DNA from: Oegoconia quadripuncta
Lineage: Eukaryota > Arthropoda > Insecta > Lepidoptera > Autostichidae
Length of the DNA stretch: 64,000 nucleotides
Direction of reading: 5' to 3'
Assembly (NCBI GenBank): GCA_949316235.1
Contig: OX438744.1
Span: forward strand, 37,878,778 to 37,942,777
Each line of letters begins with the position of its first letter. Position 1 is the stretch's first letter. The notes under the pieces are model-generated. The model was not told where the DNA came from. It did not search any database and worked only from the letters and a program-made list of their open reading frames with translations. Positions 51,801 to 62,799 of this stretch are shown here, one piece after another. The translations under genes and the position numbers were made by a program.

Positions 51801-54800
51801 GGAAGCGTACTGTCTCGGAAACCCCAAAATTGGGGGAACTGGCTATCTCATCTTTGACAACCGGAACACAACAAAGCTATTAACATTGCTGTTTGGCAGC
51901 AGATTTAGATAAGATGGTAGTAGCTAGCCACCACCCTACCCTACCACCCTGCCCTACCACCAACCAAACCGAGTACTTACTTAAATATGTACCCCGCTGG
52001 GGATCGAGAACCCGTGACCCCCGATTCGTAAACACAATGTTGTTTAAATTGAGCCATGAGGCGGTTGACACTACGGTTAAATTCGACTACGGTTATAAAT
52101 ATCCTACCTATAAAAAATCAAAAAACAAGATGTAGGTAACTCAATTAATAGTCGGAGGCCTCTATGAAGACTGTCCCTCGTACGTAATATTGTCTTTGAG
52201 AAGTTAACCTGTGCACGCCTGCTTACGCTTCGATCAATTCGCGATTAGCTTATGGGTATGCAACCTCCGACGCCGAGATAAATTAAGTGTAAAGATTTTA
52301 TTTCAATTTAATTTATATCTGGACGTAACGAAAGAGTGCTAGGTATGAATGTGGAGGGATACAGAAGCAGACGAAGCCCGATGAAGGTAAGATAGGTAAG
52401 ATAAGATAAGATGTTTATTTACCAAAACAGACCTATGTATTATACATTTGCTGTAGCGTCCACACTAGGCTAGGCCTGTATCGTGGATGCCAAAATTTTT
52501 TCACTGATCATTACATTTTATAAGTAACATCATCTGTTAAATTAGAATTAGGGAGATAGACATGCACGCAGAACTAGCCTTAGATGTAACTAGCATGTTA
52601 GAATTGTACAAGTTGCGCGTGCGCATGTGTGCGGGTGTGAGATCATTTAATTAAAATTTGCATGCTTCTGCCTATTAACAAAAAGAAAGGCAATCTAACT
52701 GACATAAATATGTTTCCATAATATGTTGTATCAAGAGTAAGCGAGTGTGTAGCAGAGGATGTGTGAGGGTGCATGTATGGTTTGTGTGAGGGGGGTGTGC
52801 TTGTGTGTATACGCGTGTGTGAGGCAAATATATAGATAGGCACCATACTAGAACAATTCTTGATATTATCTATAATAGACATATATATATATGTACGTAA
52901 TTATATAAGGGCATAGCTAAGCAAGAATTCTCAAGGAGTCTTCGGCATCTTTATACGACCAACCAAGCAAGACATTTAGAATTTTAAACTTCACTTCAAG
53001 TACGTTTCACTCTCTGAAGTCGAGTTCCCTGGTGTGGATATACTGCGTGAGGAATGATAATGTGTGTGTTGACGTTGACGCAGCTGCCACCTACCAAGAT
53101 GGAAACACCACCACCGAACCACAGACCACATACAAATCGGATTGACAAATGAAGTAGACGTGTTAACTGGCGCTTCATCAAAGTATAAAATCCACTGCAC
53201 AATCAGAAGACGTCCTCTTTTTCCCTGTATCTTTCCTTCGCCTATTCTATCCTTCACCACTCACTCTTGTCGTTTTTTCTCTTCAAACTGTATTAATTTA
53301 TTTAGTTTCTATTGTAATTTATATATTGGGCCTTTACCTATGAAATTGGAGTTTCTTTTCTTCGTTAATCATATGAACCAATTGCTACGATTTTTAATTT
53401 GTTTTTTATTTGGAAAATGGAATATTATTTCGAGGTTTCACATGAAATATTTTTTAATTTCTGGGCTAATTCTCATAATAATAAAAATTTGAACAGAGCT
53501 CTTTTCATGTGCTTCCCATAATCATTTCTTAGATTCGCTGAAACTTTTATAAAGCGGTTACTTTTAAAAATTAACGCTGCCTATACTTAACTTAATGTTA
53601 TCCGATAATACACACAAAGTTTAGCTAAATTTGGATTTGGCGTTCCCAAAAAAAAATCAAAAATGTTTGTATGGAGAAAACAGTCATAATAAAATTCTTC
53701 ATACAAAACGCCAATTTCATAGGTAAGGACCTAAATTGAAATATAACCATCTTGTTAAACATACAAATAAAACGATTCATTTTGACGACCTGTTTGGTGT
53801 AGTGGTTAGCAACTCTGCCCACTATACCAAAAGGTTGCGGGTTCGAATCCCGCTAGGGGCATATTGTTTGTGTGATGAATACGGACATGTGTACCCGAGT
53901 TATGGATGTTTTCATTTATAATAAGTATTTATTTACAAAAAAATATATTTATGTAGTATATCAACCATCTGGTATCCACAACACAAGCATATAGTTGCTT
54001 ACTGTGGAACTAGATGGCGCTGTGTGTATGTCTAAGGATATTTTATTTATTATTTATTACCATCCCTTTTTAATTCCTACATAAAACCTCACCTCTTCAA
54101 GCTAGAATATTTAAATTAAACTTTTATTTTACAAATTCTAATTAAATTCAGGTGGTTCACGCCCGGGGTGAGTACGGAGGGGAGGCGGCTGATACAGAAC
54201 AATGGAAGAGGAAAGCATATTGTGCCGACCCCATCTATAAGGGCAGGAAGATGATGATGAGTCATAATTATCAGAAATTCAAAAACAGGTATTAGTCACC
54301 ATCGATGACTATAATATCTGTTTTTGAATTTATTTTGTCCAGATCTATCATTTGATACCCAAATGAAATGAGTTGGCTGTGTAATAATGTTATTCAAATT
54401 GGTATAACGTAAAAATTGCGTAAGACATGAAGTGTTGCCGCTGTTAGTATCAAGGAGGTTAATATTAAAATCACCCAACAAGATAATGTTGTCGGCATGT
54501 GAGAAAGACGTTACAGAGTCGGTAAGAGAGTCAAAGAAACTATTGACGTTAACCCATTGTGGACGATACGCAGTTCCAATTAACAAACGCTTCCCGTTCA
54601 AATTTAGCGATAACCATTGTTGCTCAACCTCAGTATGTGTAATGGAATGAGAACAGAGCGCACGGAGAGACCGCATTTGATGTAGAAACCCACGCCACCT
54701 CCCCTCTCTTTACGAAGACCGCGGGGACGAGGAATATGACGAAGTCGATACCCCGGTACAAATGGTGCGCATTTATCATGCCTTTCTTAAAGCCAAGTTT

Positions 54801-57800
54801 CGTTAATGGCAATAATGTCAGGAGTTTCCAATAATACCGCTGCTATAAACTCATCATGTTTACTACTAATGGAGCCTGCATTAAAAAACCCAATTTTTAG
54901 ATTTTTAGTCTTACCCATTGTGACACATGATTGTGTTACAACTAGTGACAAACATACATTGGCTACATTTAGCTATGTTCAGATTAAGCAAAGTTAACAC
55001 ATAATTTTTAGGACACTGTTACACTTTTATAACCTTATACCTGAGTATATCACTATATTCTCAGGTATAAGGTTATAAAAGTGTAACAGTTTTTTTTTTC
55101 TATTTATTATCTTTTTTTCTTTCACTTTTCACTTTTTATTTTAATGGCAACTACTACTTTGTAGTAATTCTGCCAAATACTGGTGTATCTTTTTTTATCT
55201 ATTAGATTAGTTAGATTAGATAGATGTCAAAACAACATAAACAAAGAAAGGTTATTACAAAATTAGTGACTATATGTAGGATATGAATGTAATGATTTGG
55301 GGTACTTCGAGCAGCTCCCAAAAATTATAAATCGTATAATTGTATTACTTTTTACTTTAAAAAAAAGGACAAAAAAGATCAGGTCTGTTTCTTGCTCCGC
55401 TTCTTTTGCCATAGATGATTTCCATTTCCGAAGCGGTAGTAGCTTGGACATACTGACAGATAAATGCAATAAACCATTTTGTTATTTCCAGTAGATTTAA
55501 TTTGACTTTTAAGAAATGATATCATGTATCTTACGTTGAAATAAATGCCTGAAGTTTGAAGTTTGAAATACTACTCTGTGTAAAAAGTATCGGGAATATG
55601 TCAATAAAAAGACCCGCGTAAAAAGGTCGTTCTAATTTTTTTACTGCATGTTGGTAGCACTGTACTGATTTAGCGCGCAAAATTTGAGCGGGATCTGTCA
55701 TTTAATTTGTTTTAAACTACACTTTTTGTTGGTCATAGTTTTGAGTCCTCGGCGATTTTTACAATGGAAAATATTGTTGAACAAAGAGTGTGCCTTAAAT
55801 TTTGTGTTTCAAATGATATTTCATGTGGTGAATCACTAAAAATGTTGCGAAATACCTACGGCGAATCGTGTATATCGAAAACAAGGGCTTATGAATGGTA
55901 TAAGGCTTTTAAAGAAGGCCGAGAAGTAGTAGTAGACTTGCCTCGTTCTGGTAGACCTTCAACCGCTACGACCAAAGAAAACATCGACAGAATCAAGAAG
56001 CTAGTGCTCGAAAATCGACGTATGAGTCTGAGAGAGTTGGCTAGTGAGGTGAACATATCTTTTAAGTCCGTCCACAACATTCTCATTGACATTTTAGGCA
56101 TGAAACGCGTCGCCGCTCGACTAGTTCCAAAAGAGCTCAATTTTGTTCAAAAAGCGCAGCGAAAGCATGTCGCTGAAGACATGGTTTCCCGAGCTTCTAC
56201 GGATCCGACCTTTATGAAACGTATAATACCTAACTGGCGACGAGACATGGGTTTATGAGTACGACATGCAAACAAGCCAACAGTCTTCAGAATGGCGTCT
56301 CGAAAACGAGCCGAAACCCAAAAAACCGCGGCAAAGTCGCTCCAAAATCAAGGTGATGCTGACAGTTTTTTTTGACTACCGTGGTGTGGTTCACTCCGAA
56401 TTCCTTCCAGAGGGAGAAACAGTGAATAAAGAATATTATTTAGGCGTCATGAAGCGTTTGCGTGAGAGTATCCGCCGAAAACGTCCAGATTTGTGGCAAC
56501 ACAACTCATGGATGCTGCACCATGATAATGCACCATCACACACAGCCATTATAGTGAAAGAGTTTTTAGCGAAAAATTCAACAAAAGTTCTCGACCAAGC
56601 ACCGTATTCACCTGATATGGCTCCGTCTGACTTTTTTTTATTTCCCAAGTTAAAATTACCACTTCGAGGAAAACGTTTTGAGTCGATAGAAGCCATAAAA
56701 GAAAATTCGCTGAATGAGCTAAAGGCCATACCGCAAATAGCCTATGAAAAATGTATGGAAGACTGGGTGAAGCGGTGGAGATGTTGTATTGCAAGCGATG
56801 GGGCCTACTTTGAAGGCGATAAAATAAATTTAGATGAATAATTTGTATTTTTTGTTTTATTGACAAATTCCCGATACTTAGTACACTGAATGTACATTAC
56901 CCTCCTTTTGGCTGCGTCGTAGTAGGGTAAAAACGAATAGAGGCATCGTTCGATAACGATTATCTGTTATCGTCGCTGTATTCTAGTGAATACCTATGGA
57001 TCTGAATCACATTTACGTATATATGAATCATATACCTATATTAACTCCTAATTTGGTAATCTCGAACCAACCAACTATTCCGGCCAGTGCGTGGCGTTCT
57101 CATCGTCGGTTCATCATCAGCCCATAAAGGTCTCAGGAATATAGGTTTTCGCTCGTATGAGGAAGTGTTGGCCATAGTCCACCACGCCGGCCGAATGCGG
57201 GTTGAGGACTTCAAATGCCTCAGGCATGCAGGTTTCCTCGCGATCTTTTCCTTCACCGATGTTTAAGAGCAGTCGGATAAAAACCCATTGGTACATGGCC
57301 TGCCTGGGAATTGAATCCGGACATCCCAATTTTTTTTTTTAATTTATTTATTAAAGAAACCAATTACAGATGTGTATAAATATTACAAAGTACGACTGCA
57401 AAAAAATGAGGCTTAATGTTTTTTTTTTTTAAGTTCAAGCTAAGTAGTTAAGCACCAAGTAATGGGTAGCTTTACGGACATTAAGACAACGCTGCAAATA
57501 ATGCCGAGTATTCGTATGATACGTCCAGCTGCAGATACGCACAATTGCATAATAATATAAATAAATATACATACAGCGCCATCTAGATCCACACTAAGCA
57601 ACTATAGGCTTATATTATGGATACCAGATGGTTGATAAACTATACAAATACATTTTTTGTAAATAAATACATACTTATATAAGTGAAAAACTTCCATAAC
57701 TCGGGAACACATATTCATCATACAAATATGTGCCCCTAGCGGGATCGAACCCGCGACCTTTTAATATAGCAGTCAGAGCTTCTAACCACTACACCAAACG

Positions 57801-60692
57801 TCATATTATGTACAGATTGACAGTAAAAAAAATTGTTGCTAAACTCAGTACTCCTACCTTAATGCTCAGTTTGGCCAGAAGAGATCTCTTAAAGAGATAA
57901 GACCACCTTTGTACTTGACCTATCGTTATTACTCTGTCATCTAACTAATATTATAAATGCGAAAGTTTGGATGTTTGTTTGTTAACAAATTGCCACGATA
58001 AACTTATACTACACAAGCGAAGCCGCGGGAGGAAAGCTAGTATGAAAATGAATGCAGCGACAGCTAAAGCCTTGTGACAAACGACGGACGGACACATGAG
58101 CGACAGCAATATAGGGCTCCGTTTGGCCTTCGGGTACCGAGTCCAGGGGGCCTACAATCACCTCTTATAGCAATATTACAGTAAAGTACAGTACTTTGGA
58201 AATTCGTACCCCGACCGCCTTAAAACAAGCTTATTACAATATTGTTTTGTTAAGCAGTTTTGTGACGTCACCGCTGAATCATTCGCTCAATTCGTACCAT
58301 CAGCGTTGTTTAACGGTCGTTTGACAGCTAGTAATATTGCTCAAAGGTCAAATTTTACAATCTCTGGAACATATGTTAAATACATTATAATGTATTAGAT
58401 AGATAGATATGAAAAACCTTTATTTGTTTCACAGATAAATTACAGATTGATTACAGAAACATTAGCCTGTAATCTGTTAAGAAATTATTATTCACCATCC
58501 GTATTAGGCCTGGGTAGTGGTACTGTGGCCCGGGGGGTCTACCGCCTAACTCAAAGCTAAAGCGATAGCGATAGCGATAGCGATAGCAATGCACTGTACG
58601 TCCTTGTCATTGTGTTACGATATGACAAGGACGGACCGTGCATTGACGTCATAAATGATGACAATACCCAAAGCAATAGAGTTAGGCGATCGGGCTGCGG
58701 GTGGTTGACTGCGGGCCGTACTACTAAATCGACCTTGAGATTGAGATCACGTCTGTCTCAATACCTACTATTTTTTTATACTTTTTTCATATGCAAGAGA
58801 TTCTCAGTCTTGAGAACGGTTTATTAACACGGGCCTAAGATCCGGGTAGAGGATTATGGTCTAGATGGTGGACTATGGCTCGGGTTAGACGGCCCATGGA
58901 TAAAGATAGACAGTAGATGGGCTGTACTGTACCTCTGCAGTAAGTCGTGGCCAAAATGTGATACTATATTTTATTACAGTTTGCCAGGAGAACGTCAACA
59001 ACGTGAACGTAACGGTGGTAGACTTGTCATCGGCGGAGCCTTTAAACGTAATTCGTATCATCGGCGGATTACCCACCACCATCGAGAAGTACCCATACAC
59101 TGTGCAGGTAAAAATTTGGTATTATTTATACAGTCAGGTTCAGTCTGCATAATGTTAATTCTCTGCCAAAGCTAAAGCGGTGAAATATCTGGTGGACGAC
59201 CGGTTAGTGGACAGAGACCCTGCCCGCAAAACCAACGGTTGCGGGTGCGAATCCCGCGACGTGTAAATGTTTATGTGATGAATACGAACATGTATTCCCG
59301 AGTCATGGATGTTTATATTATTTATGTACGAGTATGTTTATCCGTTATCTAGTATACCTATATTTATCTAGTATATCTATATTATTGACAATAGATGATT
59401 GATGTTTAAATGACCATGGCCTATAAATTTTTTTTTATATTTTTTCGCGAACAAACCTTTGTAATTTATCCCTAATCAATCGCCTATCTTTAATTATCTC
59501 CAACTTGAGTGCTGGATGCTTTATTTCAAACGGATGATCGACTACATCGAATCTTTGTAAGGCTACAGATGTAGGCAGTACCAATCACTCTCCGCCAGGT
59601 AAGCTGCTTGCTCGTTTGTCACACAATGTCATAACTAAAACACTAACTGGATATAAATAAAATGTTAGCAAGCTACTAAACTACTAAGCTAACTAAACAG
59701 GTACACCGCTGGAAATCAAACCGCGACCTAGGTAAGTAATTATTAATATACTCGCTTAGCTACTAGAGCTAGTGAAATAACTATATCGCGGATATGTTTA
59801 ATTTATTTATTCAGCGGGAACTCAGTATTGGTGTCAATTCGGATGTACACCAACTAAACTAAACTAACTTAACTATATCATCATCTCAGTAAATGAGCTG
59901 ACGGGGCGCCTTGTACTACACGGCCTAGAGGGGCCAAGACAACTAGTCCGCCACTATCATTTAAGGCAGGCTTTTTGGTGGGATCTCGGCGAGTGAAGTT
60001 GCATTTTTTTTAATAATTCTTATAATTTGTGCATTCTAACTTTTGAAGCTTAATAATGGCAGAATATTGTGCAGCAAACGTTAGTGACGGTGTACAGGTG
60101 AAAGGAAGTGTAAATTAAAGTGCGTAGCGGAGCTTTCTGGTTCCCACAAGCCGCCAAAATTTTTTGTAAAGCATTCTGCCACTTTACTGAAGAATGACTT
60201 GACCGTGACTAGACTCTGTATACGCCAAGTATGCGACGAATTACTTGTTTTGACTGAGACTGGCTTATAAACTGAAGAAATAAGAGAAATAAAATTTTTC
60301 ACTCGAAACTGGCAGTAATGTCCCTCGACAGTGAGGTTGACTGATTGCCATCCTCAAAAATAAGAAGAAGAACTTTAAGGCAGTTGTGAACTATTATATC
60401 CAGCGGTGAATTTGTCTTCATCAGGTGCTGTATAACCACCACTTGCACTGCGCAGGATCCCTGCTCAGCCATCGTCATGTTCTATCTGCCGCTCATTGCT
60501 TCGTAGACCAGTAAGTTGACAATACCTACCTATATTATGTATATTGAGATTCGCCTGCTGGGCCCGGCGGCGAACGGTAAGTCGTCGCACACGCATATTG
60601 GTTTAATCGATATATTTTTTATTACAGAAATGGAGTCGTCGTCAGCCCACGCCTGTTCCGCATTCGTGCTGGTACCTCAAACCTCAATAGAG
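45819..60692 (+). CDS. Secreted S1 serine protease (trypsin/chymotrypsin-like), 5' four exons
   Basis: Four exons with matching phases encode a signal peptide (MWRTLFLVAFGSS), a pro-region (CQENVNNVNVTVVDLSSAEP), the activation site RIIGG (cleavage before IIGG), PYTVQVLYNHHLHCAGSLLS, and the catalytic His in LSAAHCF, then RLFRIRAGTSNLNR. These are hallmarks of zymogen S1 proteases, probably digestive in Lepidoptera. The catalytic Asp and Ser exons were not found before the window end, so the gene is partial here. Intron 1 is 13 kb and full of transposons, including a mariner, SINEs and LINE fragments. Exon 1 is joined to exon 2 on phase (1 to 1) and sense rather than on transcript evidence; this is the least certain link. 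Confidence 0.82.
47560..47700 (+). mobile_element. LINE 3' tail with CATTT repeats
   Basis: CTCTTGAGTTTCTCGCTAGC, then AATAAATGATTTTCATTTCA with a short CATTT repeat. Confidence 0.5.
47700..49198. other. Protease intron, unassigned
   Basis: No recognised transposon, apart from a GC-rich block at 48477-48840 that is open in two frames but matches no family I know. Confidence 0.45.
49209..49606 (+). mobile_element. Repeat A retroposon, copy 4
   Basis: Flanked by AGTATGGCAG at 49199-49208 and 49607-49616. Full length and close to copy 1. In intron 1 of the serine protease gene. Confidence 0.88.
49962..50206 (+). mobile_element. SINE E, with GATGATGAT tail
   Basis: tRNA-like head GGCGTCGGTGGCTCAGCG and B box GGTTCGATTCCC, body with AAACCTGCATGCCTGAGAAA, ending TGATGATGATG. 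The tail repeat suggests mobilisation by an RTE-type LINE. Confidence 0.75.
50490..50740 (-). mobile_element. LINE-like 3' tail
   Basis: Starts with AACATTTATTCAGCTTAC (reverse of a polyadenylation-type end) and contains AACCATAGCGCTGATTTTCA, a repeat-like UTR; no ORF. Confidence 0.4.
50814..51070 (+). mobile_element. SINE B, full length
   Basis: GCCTCCGTGGCTCAATG head with A box, GGTTCGATCCCC B box, then the family body and an A-rich end. There is an internal deletion in the middle. Confidence 0.82.
51248..51460 (+). mobile_element. LINE J 3' tail
   Basis: TTCATGGACATAACCAGC, CAGGCTATTTCACAATTAAT and AGAGCAACCTCTC words of the family, no coding sequence. Confidence 0.6.
51727..52066 (-). 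mobile_element. SINE B, full length
   Basis: Same family, with an extra CCCTACCACC duplication near 51935-51960. The head is degenerate. Confidence 0.8.
52386..52860 (-). mobile_element. LINE 3' UTR with GT-rich tract
   Basis: AGATGTTTATTTACC and CCACACTAGGCTAGGCCTGT resemble the 3' UTR of the 36590-37812 LINE (CCACACTAGGCGGACCTGT). A GT-rich low-complexity run covers 52740-52840. Confidence 0.45.
53329..53732. mobile_element. mariner-like MITE copy 2
   Basis: Close relative of 2284-2706 with the same CCTTACCTATGAAATT-type ends; no transposase. Confidence 0.75.
53788..54056 (+). mobile_element. SINE C, full length
   Basis: Complete A and B boxes (TGTTTGGTGTAGTGGTTAGC; GGTTCGAATCCCGC) and the family tail GGAACTAGATGGCGCTGTG. 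Confidence 0.85.
54150..54265 (+). mobile_element. RTE-type LINE 3' end
   Basis: Ends TGTGCCGACCCCATC...AGGAAGATGATGATGAG, typical of RTE LINE tails with a GATGAT repeat. This may be the partner LINE of SINE E. Confidence 0.55.
54296..54930 (-). pseudogene. LINE AP-endonuclease fragment
   Basis: Minus-strand frame with LLIGTAYRPQWVNVNSFFDS, NIILLGDFNINLLD and LNNIITQPTHF: the apurinic endonuclease domain of a jockey-type ORF2, with frame breaks on both sides. Upstream sequence (54690-54930) continues the same ORF in other frames. Confidence 0.8.
55016..55099. repeat. Perfect 30-bp hairpin followed by T10
   Basis: 55016-55045 and 55060-55089 are exact reverse complements (arm begins CTGTTACACTTTTATAACC), loop of 14 bases, then ten T. 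It lies at the edge of the LINE endonuclease fragment in protease intron 1. Confidence 0.95.
55577..56886 (+). mobile_element. mariner element (DD34D), about 1.3 kb
   Basis: Imperfect terminal inverted repeats of about 28 bp (sharing AAGTATCGGGAA and TGTCAATAAA) bound a mariner transposase region. It lies in intron 1 of the serine protease gene, sense strand. It is non-functional in this copy (see transposase). Confidence 0.88.
55764..56841 (+). pseudogene. mariner transposase, frameshifted
   Basis: The first frame (55764-56258, 164 residues) has the paired-like DNA-binding domain (SKTRAYEWYKAFKEGREVVV, DLPRSGRPSTATT). The second frame (to 56841) has HDNAPSH and YSPDMAPSDFFLFP, with 34 residues between the last two Asp residues, the mariner DD34D signature. 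A 4-base surplus (CCTA, near 56230) just before the TGDETW-equivalent site shifts the frame and ends the first part at 56258. One lesion only, so decay is recent. Confidence 0.9.
57110..57327 (-). mobile_element. SINE E
   Basis: Minus-strand relative of 49962-50206 (CATCATCAGCCC at left; GCAGGTTTCCTCGCG; head degraded). Confidence 0.7.
57555..57801 (-). mobile_element. SINE C, full length
   Basis: Minus-strand copy with head at 57730-57801 and tail ACAGCGCCATCTAGATCCAC at left. Confidence 0.82.
57940..58040 (+). mobile_element. Helitron-like non-autonomous element, short
   Basis: TCTAACTAATATTATAAATG start and GAAGCCGCGGGAGG...CTAG end, inserted between A and T as Helitrons do. Confidence 0.65.
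58543..58689. mobile_element. MITE G copy 2, with expanded GCGATA repeat
   Basis: Same family as 4772-4909; here the GCGATA word is repeated four times where copy 1 has about one. Confidence 0.75.
58980..59107 (+). CDS. Serine protease exon 2: pro-region and IIGG activation site
   Basis: After acceptor TTATTACAG it completes a split codon and reads CQENVNNVNVTVVDLSSAEP then LNVIRIIGGLPTTIEKYPYT and VQ, ending in phase 0. Arg before IIGG indicates activation by tryptic cleavage. The Asn-rich pro-segment could be glycosylated (NVT). Confidence 0.88.
59192..59375 (+). mobile_element. SINE D
   Basis: tRNA-like head (GGACGACCGGTTAGTGG, B box GGTGCGAATCCCGC) and body GAATACGAACATGTATTCC. It starts 85 bases after protease exon 2. 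Confidence 0.65.
59980..60373 (+). mobile_element. Repeat A retroposon, copy 5
   Basis: Flanked by TTTAAGGCAG on both sides (59970-59979 and 60374-60383). Shares subfamily changes with copy 3 (GTGACGGTGTACAGGTGAAA). It lies between protease exons 2 and 3. Confidence 0.88.
60425..60510 (+). CDS. Serine protease exon 3: catalytic histidine
   Basis: It encodes VLYNHHLHCAGSLLSHRHVL then SAAHCFVDQ. AAHC carries the catalytic His, and the Cys in HCAGSLL pairs with it in the conserved Cys42-Cys58 disulphide. It ends in phase 2 at GTAAGT. A repeat-A retroposon ends about 50 bases upstream. Confidence 0.92.
60628..60692 (+). CDS. Serine protease exon 4
   Basis: It encodes NGVVVSPRLFRIRAGTSNLN R, the segment after the His loop (RAGTSNLNRG is typical of lepidopteran S1 proteases). 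It ends in phase 1 at GTACGG. No continuing exon was found to 64000. Confidence 0.85.
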
Positions 60693-60714
60693 GTACGGTC
60701 TCTCTCTTAATTTC

Positions 60715-60860
60715 ATTAATAATATTCTTTATTGCACCCAAATATTACAATAACAGAGTACAAACAATAGGTCACGTACAAAGGTGCACTTATCTCTTTA
60801 AGAGATCTCTTCTATCCACTGAGCATTGAAATAGGAAACTGAGTAAATTTGAGGTTTAGC
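60715..60860 (-). mobile_element. LINE-like 3' tail
   Basis: AATATTCTTTATTGCACCC start shared with 46170-46200; the AAGAGATCTCTTCT word also occurs in inverse at 57885-57900. Confidence 0.4.
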
Positions 60861-61364
60861 GGCAAATTGTGTGCAAAAGAAAAAAATCTTACAACGAATA
60901 ATAAAATAGACAAAAAGAAAAGATAATCAAATAATAAACATTCTTTTATTTTTATTAAAATAAATTAAAATAAAATAAATTGTCCTTAGACAACAAACAG
61001 CTGCACAATTTATATACTTAATCTAGTTTTACAAAATGATGTGGATCATTGTACAACCAGCAACCTTATCCACAGGTTACTATTTCGAAGATATAGACTG
61101 GTACAAAATTGGTTTAATTTAACACTAAAACTTGAATATACCTAAACTAAGTTTAACAATATTACCTACATTATTACAATAAGTATCTAAATATAGTTAG
61201 TAGTATCACAAAATAATTTACCCTAAAAATATATTAATTAATGCTATATATTATATATAGTACACGATTCATTTACTGTTACTTGTTATATTTCTGTGTA
61301 ATAAAAAAATTCTTCTGAAATATGTGAAGAGAACGCAGCAACAGTTCTATCAAGTCCTGTACAA

Positions 61365-61495
61365 TAAATAAATAAATATCCTTGGACATATACAGAACAC
61401 CATGCCACCTAGTTCCACACTAAGCAAATAGGCCTGTGTTGTGCATACCAGATGGTTGATATACTACACAAATACATTGTCAAATACGAGTCCGT
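61365..61495 (-). mobile_element. SINE C tail
   Basis: Only the 3' part (CCACCTAGTTCCACACTAAG, ACCAGATGGTTGATATACTA) without boxes. Confidence 0.6.
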
Positions 61496-61594
61496 AGTTT
61501 ACCTACGGAGTTCAGTTACCTGAACATCGAAATACAGCCGTCCGAAGAACTATGGTTCGAAAGATCGTAGTTTCGATACTCTGTTGGTCGACAC

Positions 61595-61919
61595 ATTTTT
61601 TTTATCACAACTGGTTGGTACTTGACCTTAATCACACGATGTTAAGTGAAGAAGAGGTCGAAGGTGGAAGCGTACTGACCGAGAAACCCCAATACATTTG
61701 GGGGACTGGCTATCTTATCTCTGACAACAATGCTATTAACATTGCTGCTTGGCGGCAGATTTAGATAAGATGGTGGTAGCTAGCCAGGCGGACATTTAAA
61801 ATGCCTTACCACCAACCAAACCGAGTACTTAAAACATGTACCCCGCTGGGGATCGAACCCGCGACCTCCGAATCGTAAACCCAATGTTATGTTGTTTACA
61901 TTGAGCCATGGAGGCGGTT
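61595..61919 (-). mobile_element. SINE B, full length
   Basis: Poly-T to tRNA-like head, close to the 23135 and 38615 copies. Confidence 0.82.
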
Positions 61920-62574
61920 AAACATAATATATATACATACATAGGTATACATAAACATAATAGTAGAAACACTGAAACTACTATTAGGTACGTTCACCAT
62001 ATAATGATGGCACAATCAAAGTGTTAATTATACTCATGACACGACCCTGACGAACATCGACTGCCTCTTGTTGTAGATATGGCAGTCGCCAGTTCGATTT
62101 CCTTGTTGTTACTGTTTTTGTGGTACAATATCGCTACTGGTACATTTGAAACTCCCGTCTCCTATTCTGTAAATCTGTCGCGAATATACTGACAACAGGT
62201 AAAGCCAGTCCATCGTTAAGATTTCCAGGTGAAGATGGGGCGCTTCATTTAGCAGATGATGAGGTTGAGGTTAAAATGCAAGCCCATTAGTTTAAAAGAA
62301 AACATCTGTTAATGATATAACTATCACAAATTGGGGTCAATTATGTTATAATCCTCTTCATAAAAAAAGAAGGTTGCGGGTTCGATTTCCAGTTAGGATA
62401 CGTTTAGTACGTTCGTTTGGTTAGTGGTCGGGTATTTTTCCGCCTGGTTAGATACCACCATATTCGACATAACAACCGATTTTCATCAAATATGGCAAAG
62501 AACTTATGTAAAAGCGTAATAAATAAATAAATAAAGATATAGGTAAATAAATATTTCGCACATTTACAGCAATC

Positions 62575-62782
62575 ATCTAGTCCCAAAGTAAGCAAAGCTT
62601 TTATTATGAACACTAGATGAAGGTTATCCCTTAAATCCGGTATACATCAATATTTATATAAATATCCATCATTCAGGAATAAATGTTCATATTCATCACA
62701 CAAACATTTATCCTTCGCGGGATTCGAACTCGCAACCGTTGATTTCGCTGACACTACCACTACACTAATAACTCGTCAAATA
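62575..62782 (-). mobile_element. SINE D
   Basis: Minus-strand head (reverse B box GGGATTCGAACTCGC) and tail AAGCAAAGCTTTTATTATG. A more decayed relative is visible near 63505-63580. Confidence 0.65.
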
Positions 62783-62799
62783 GAAAACTAAACATAATC

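Noticed and set aside
53142..53492. 116-codon ORF
   Set aside because: It runs into the mariner-like MITE and is Phe/Leu/Ser-rich as expected of AT-rich non-coding DNA.
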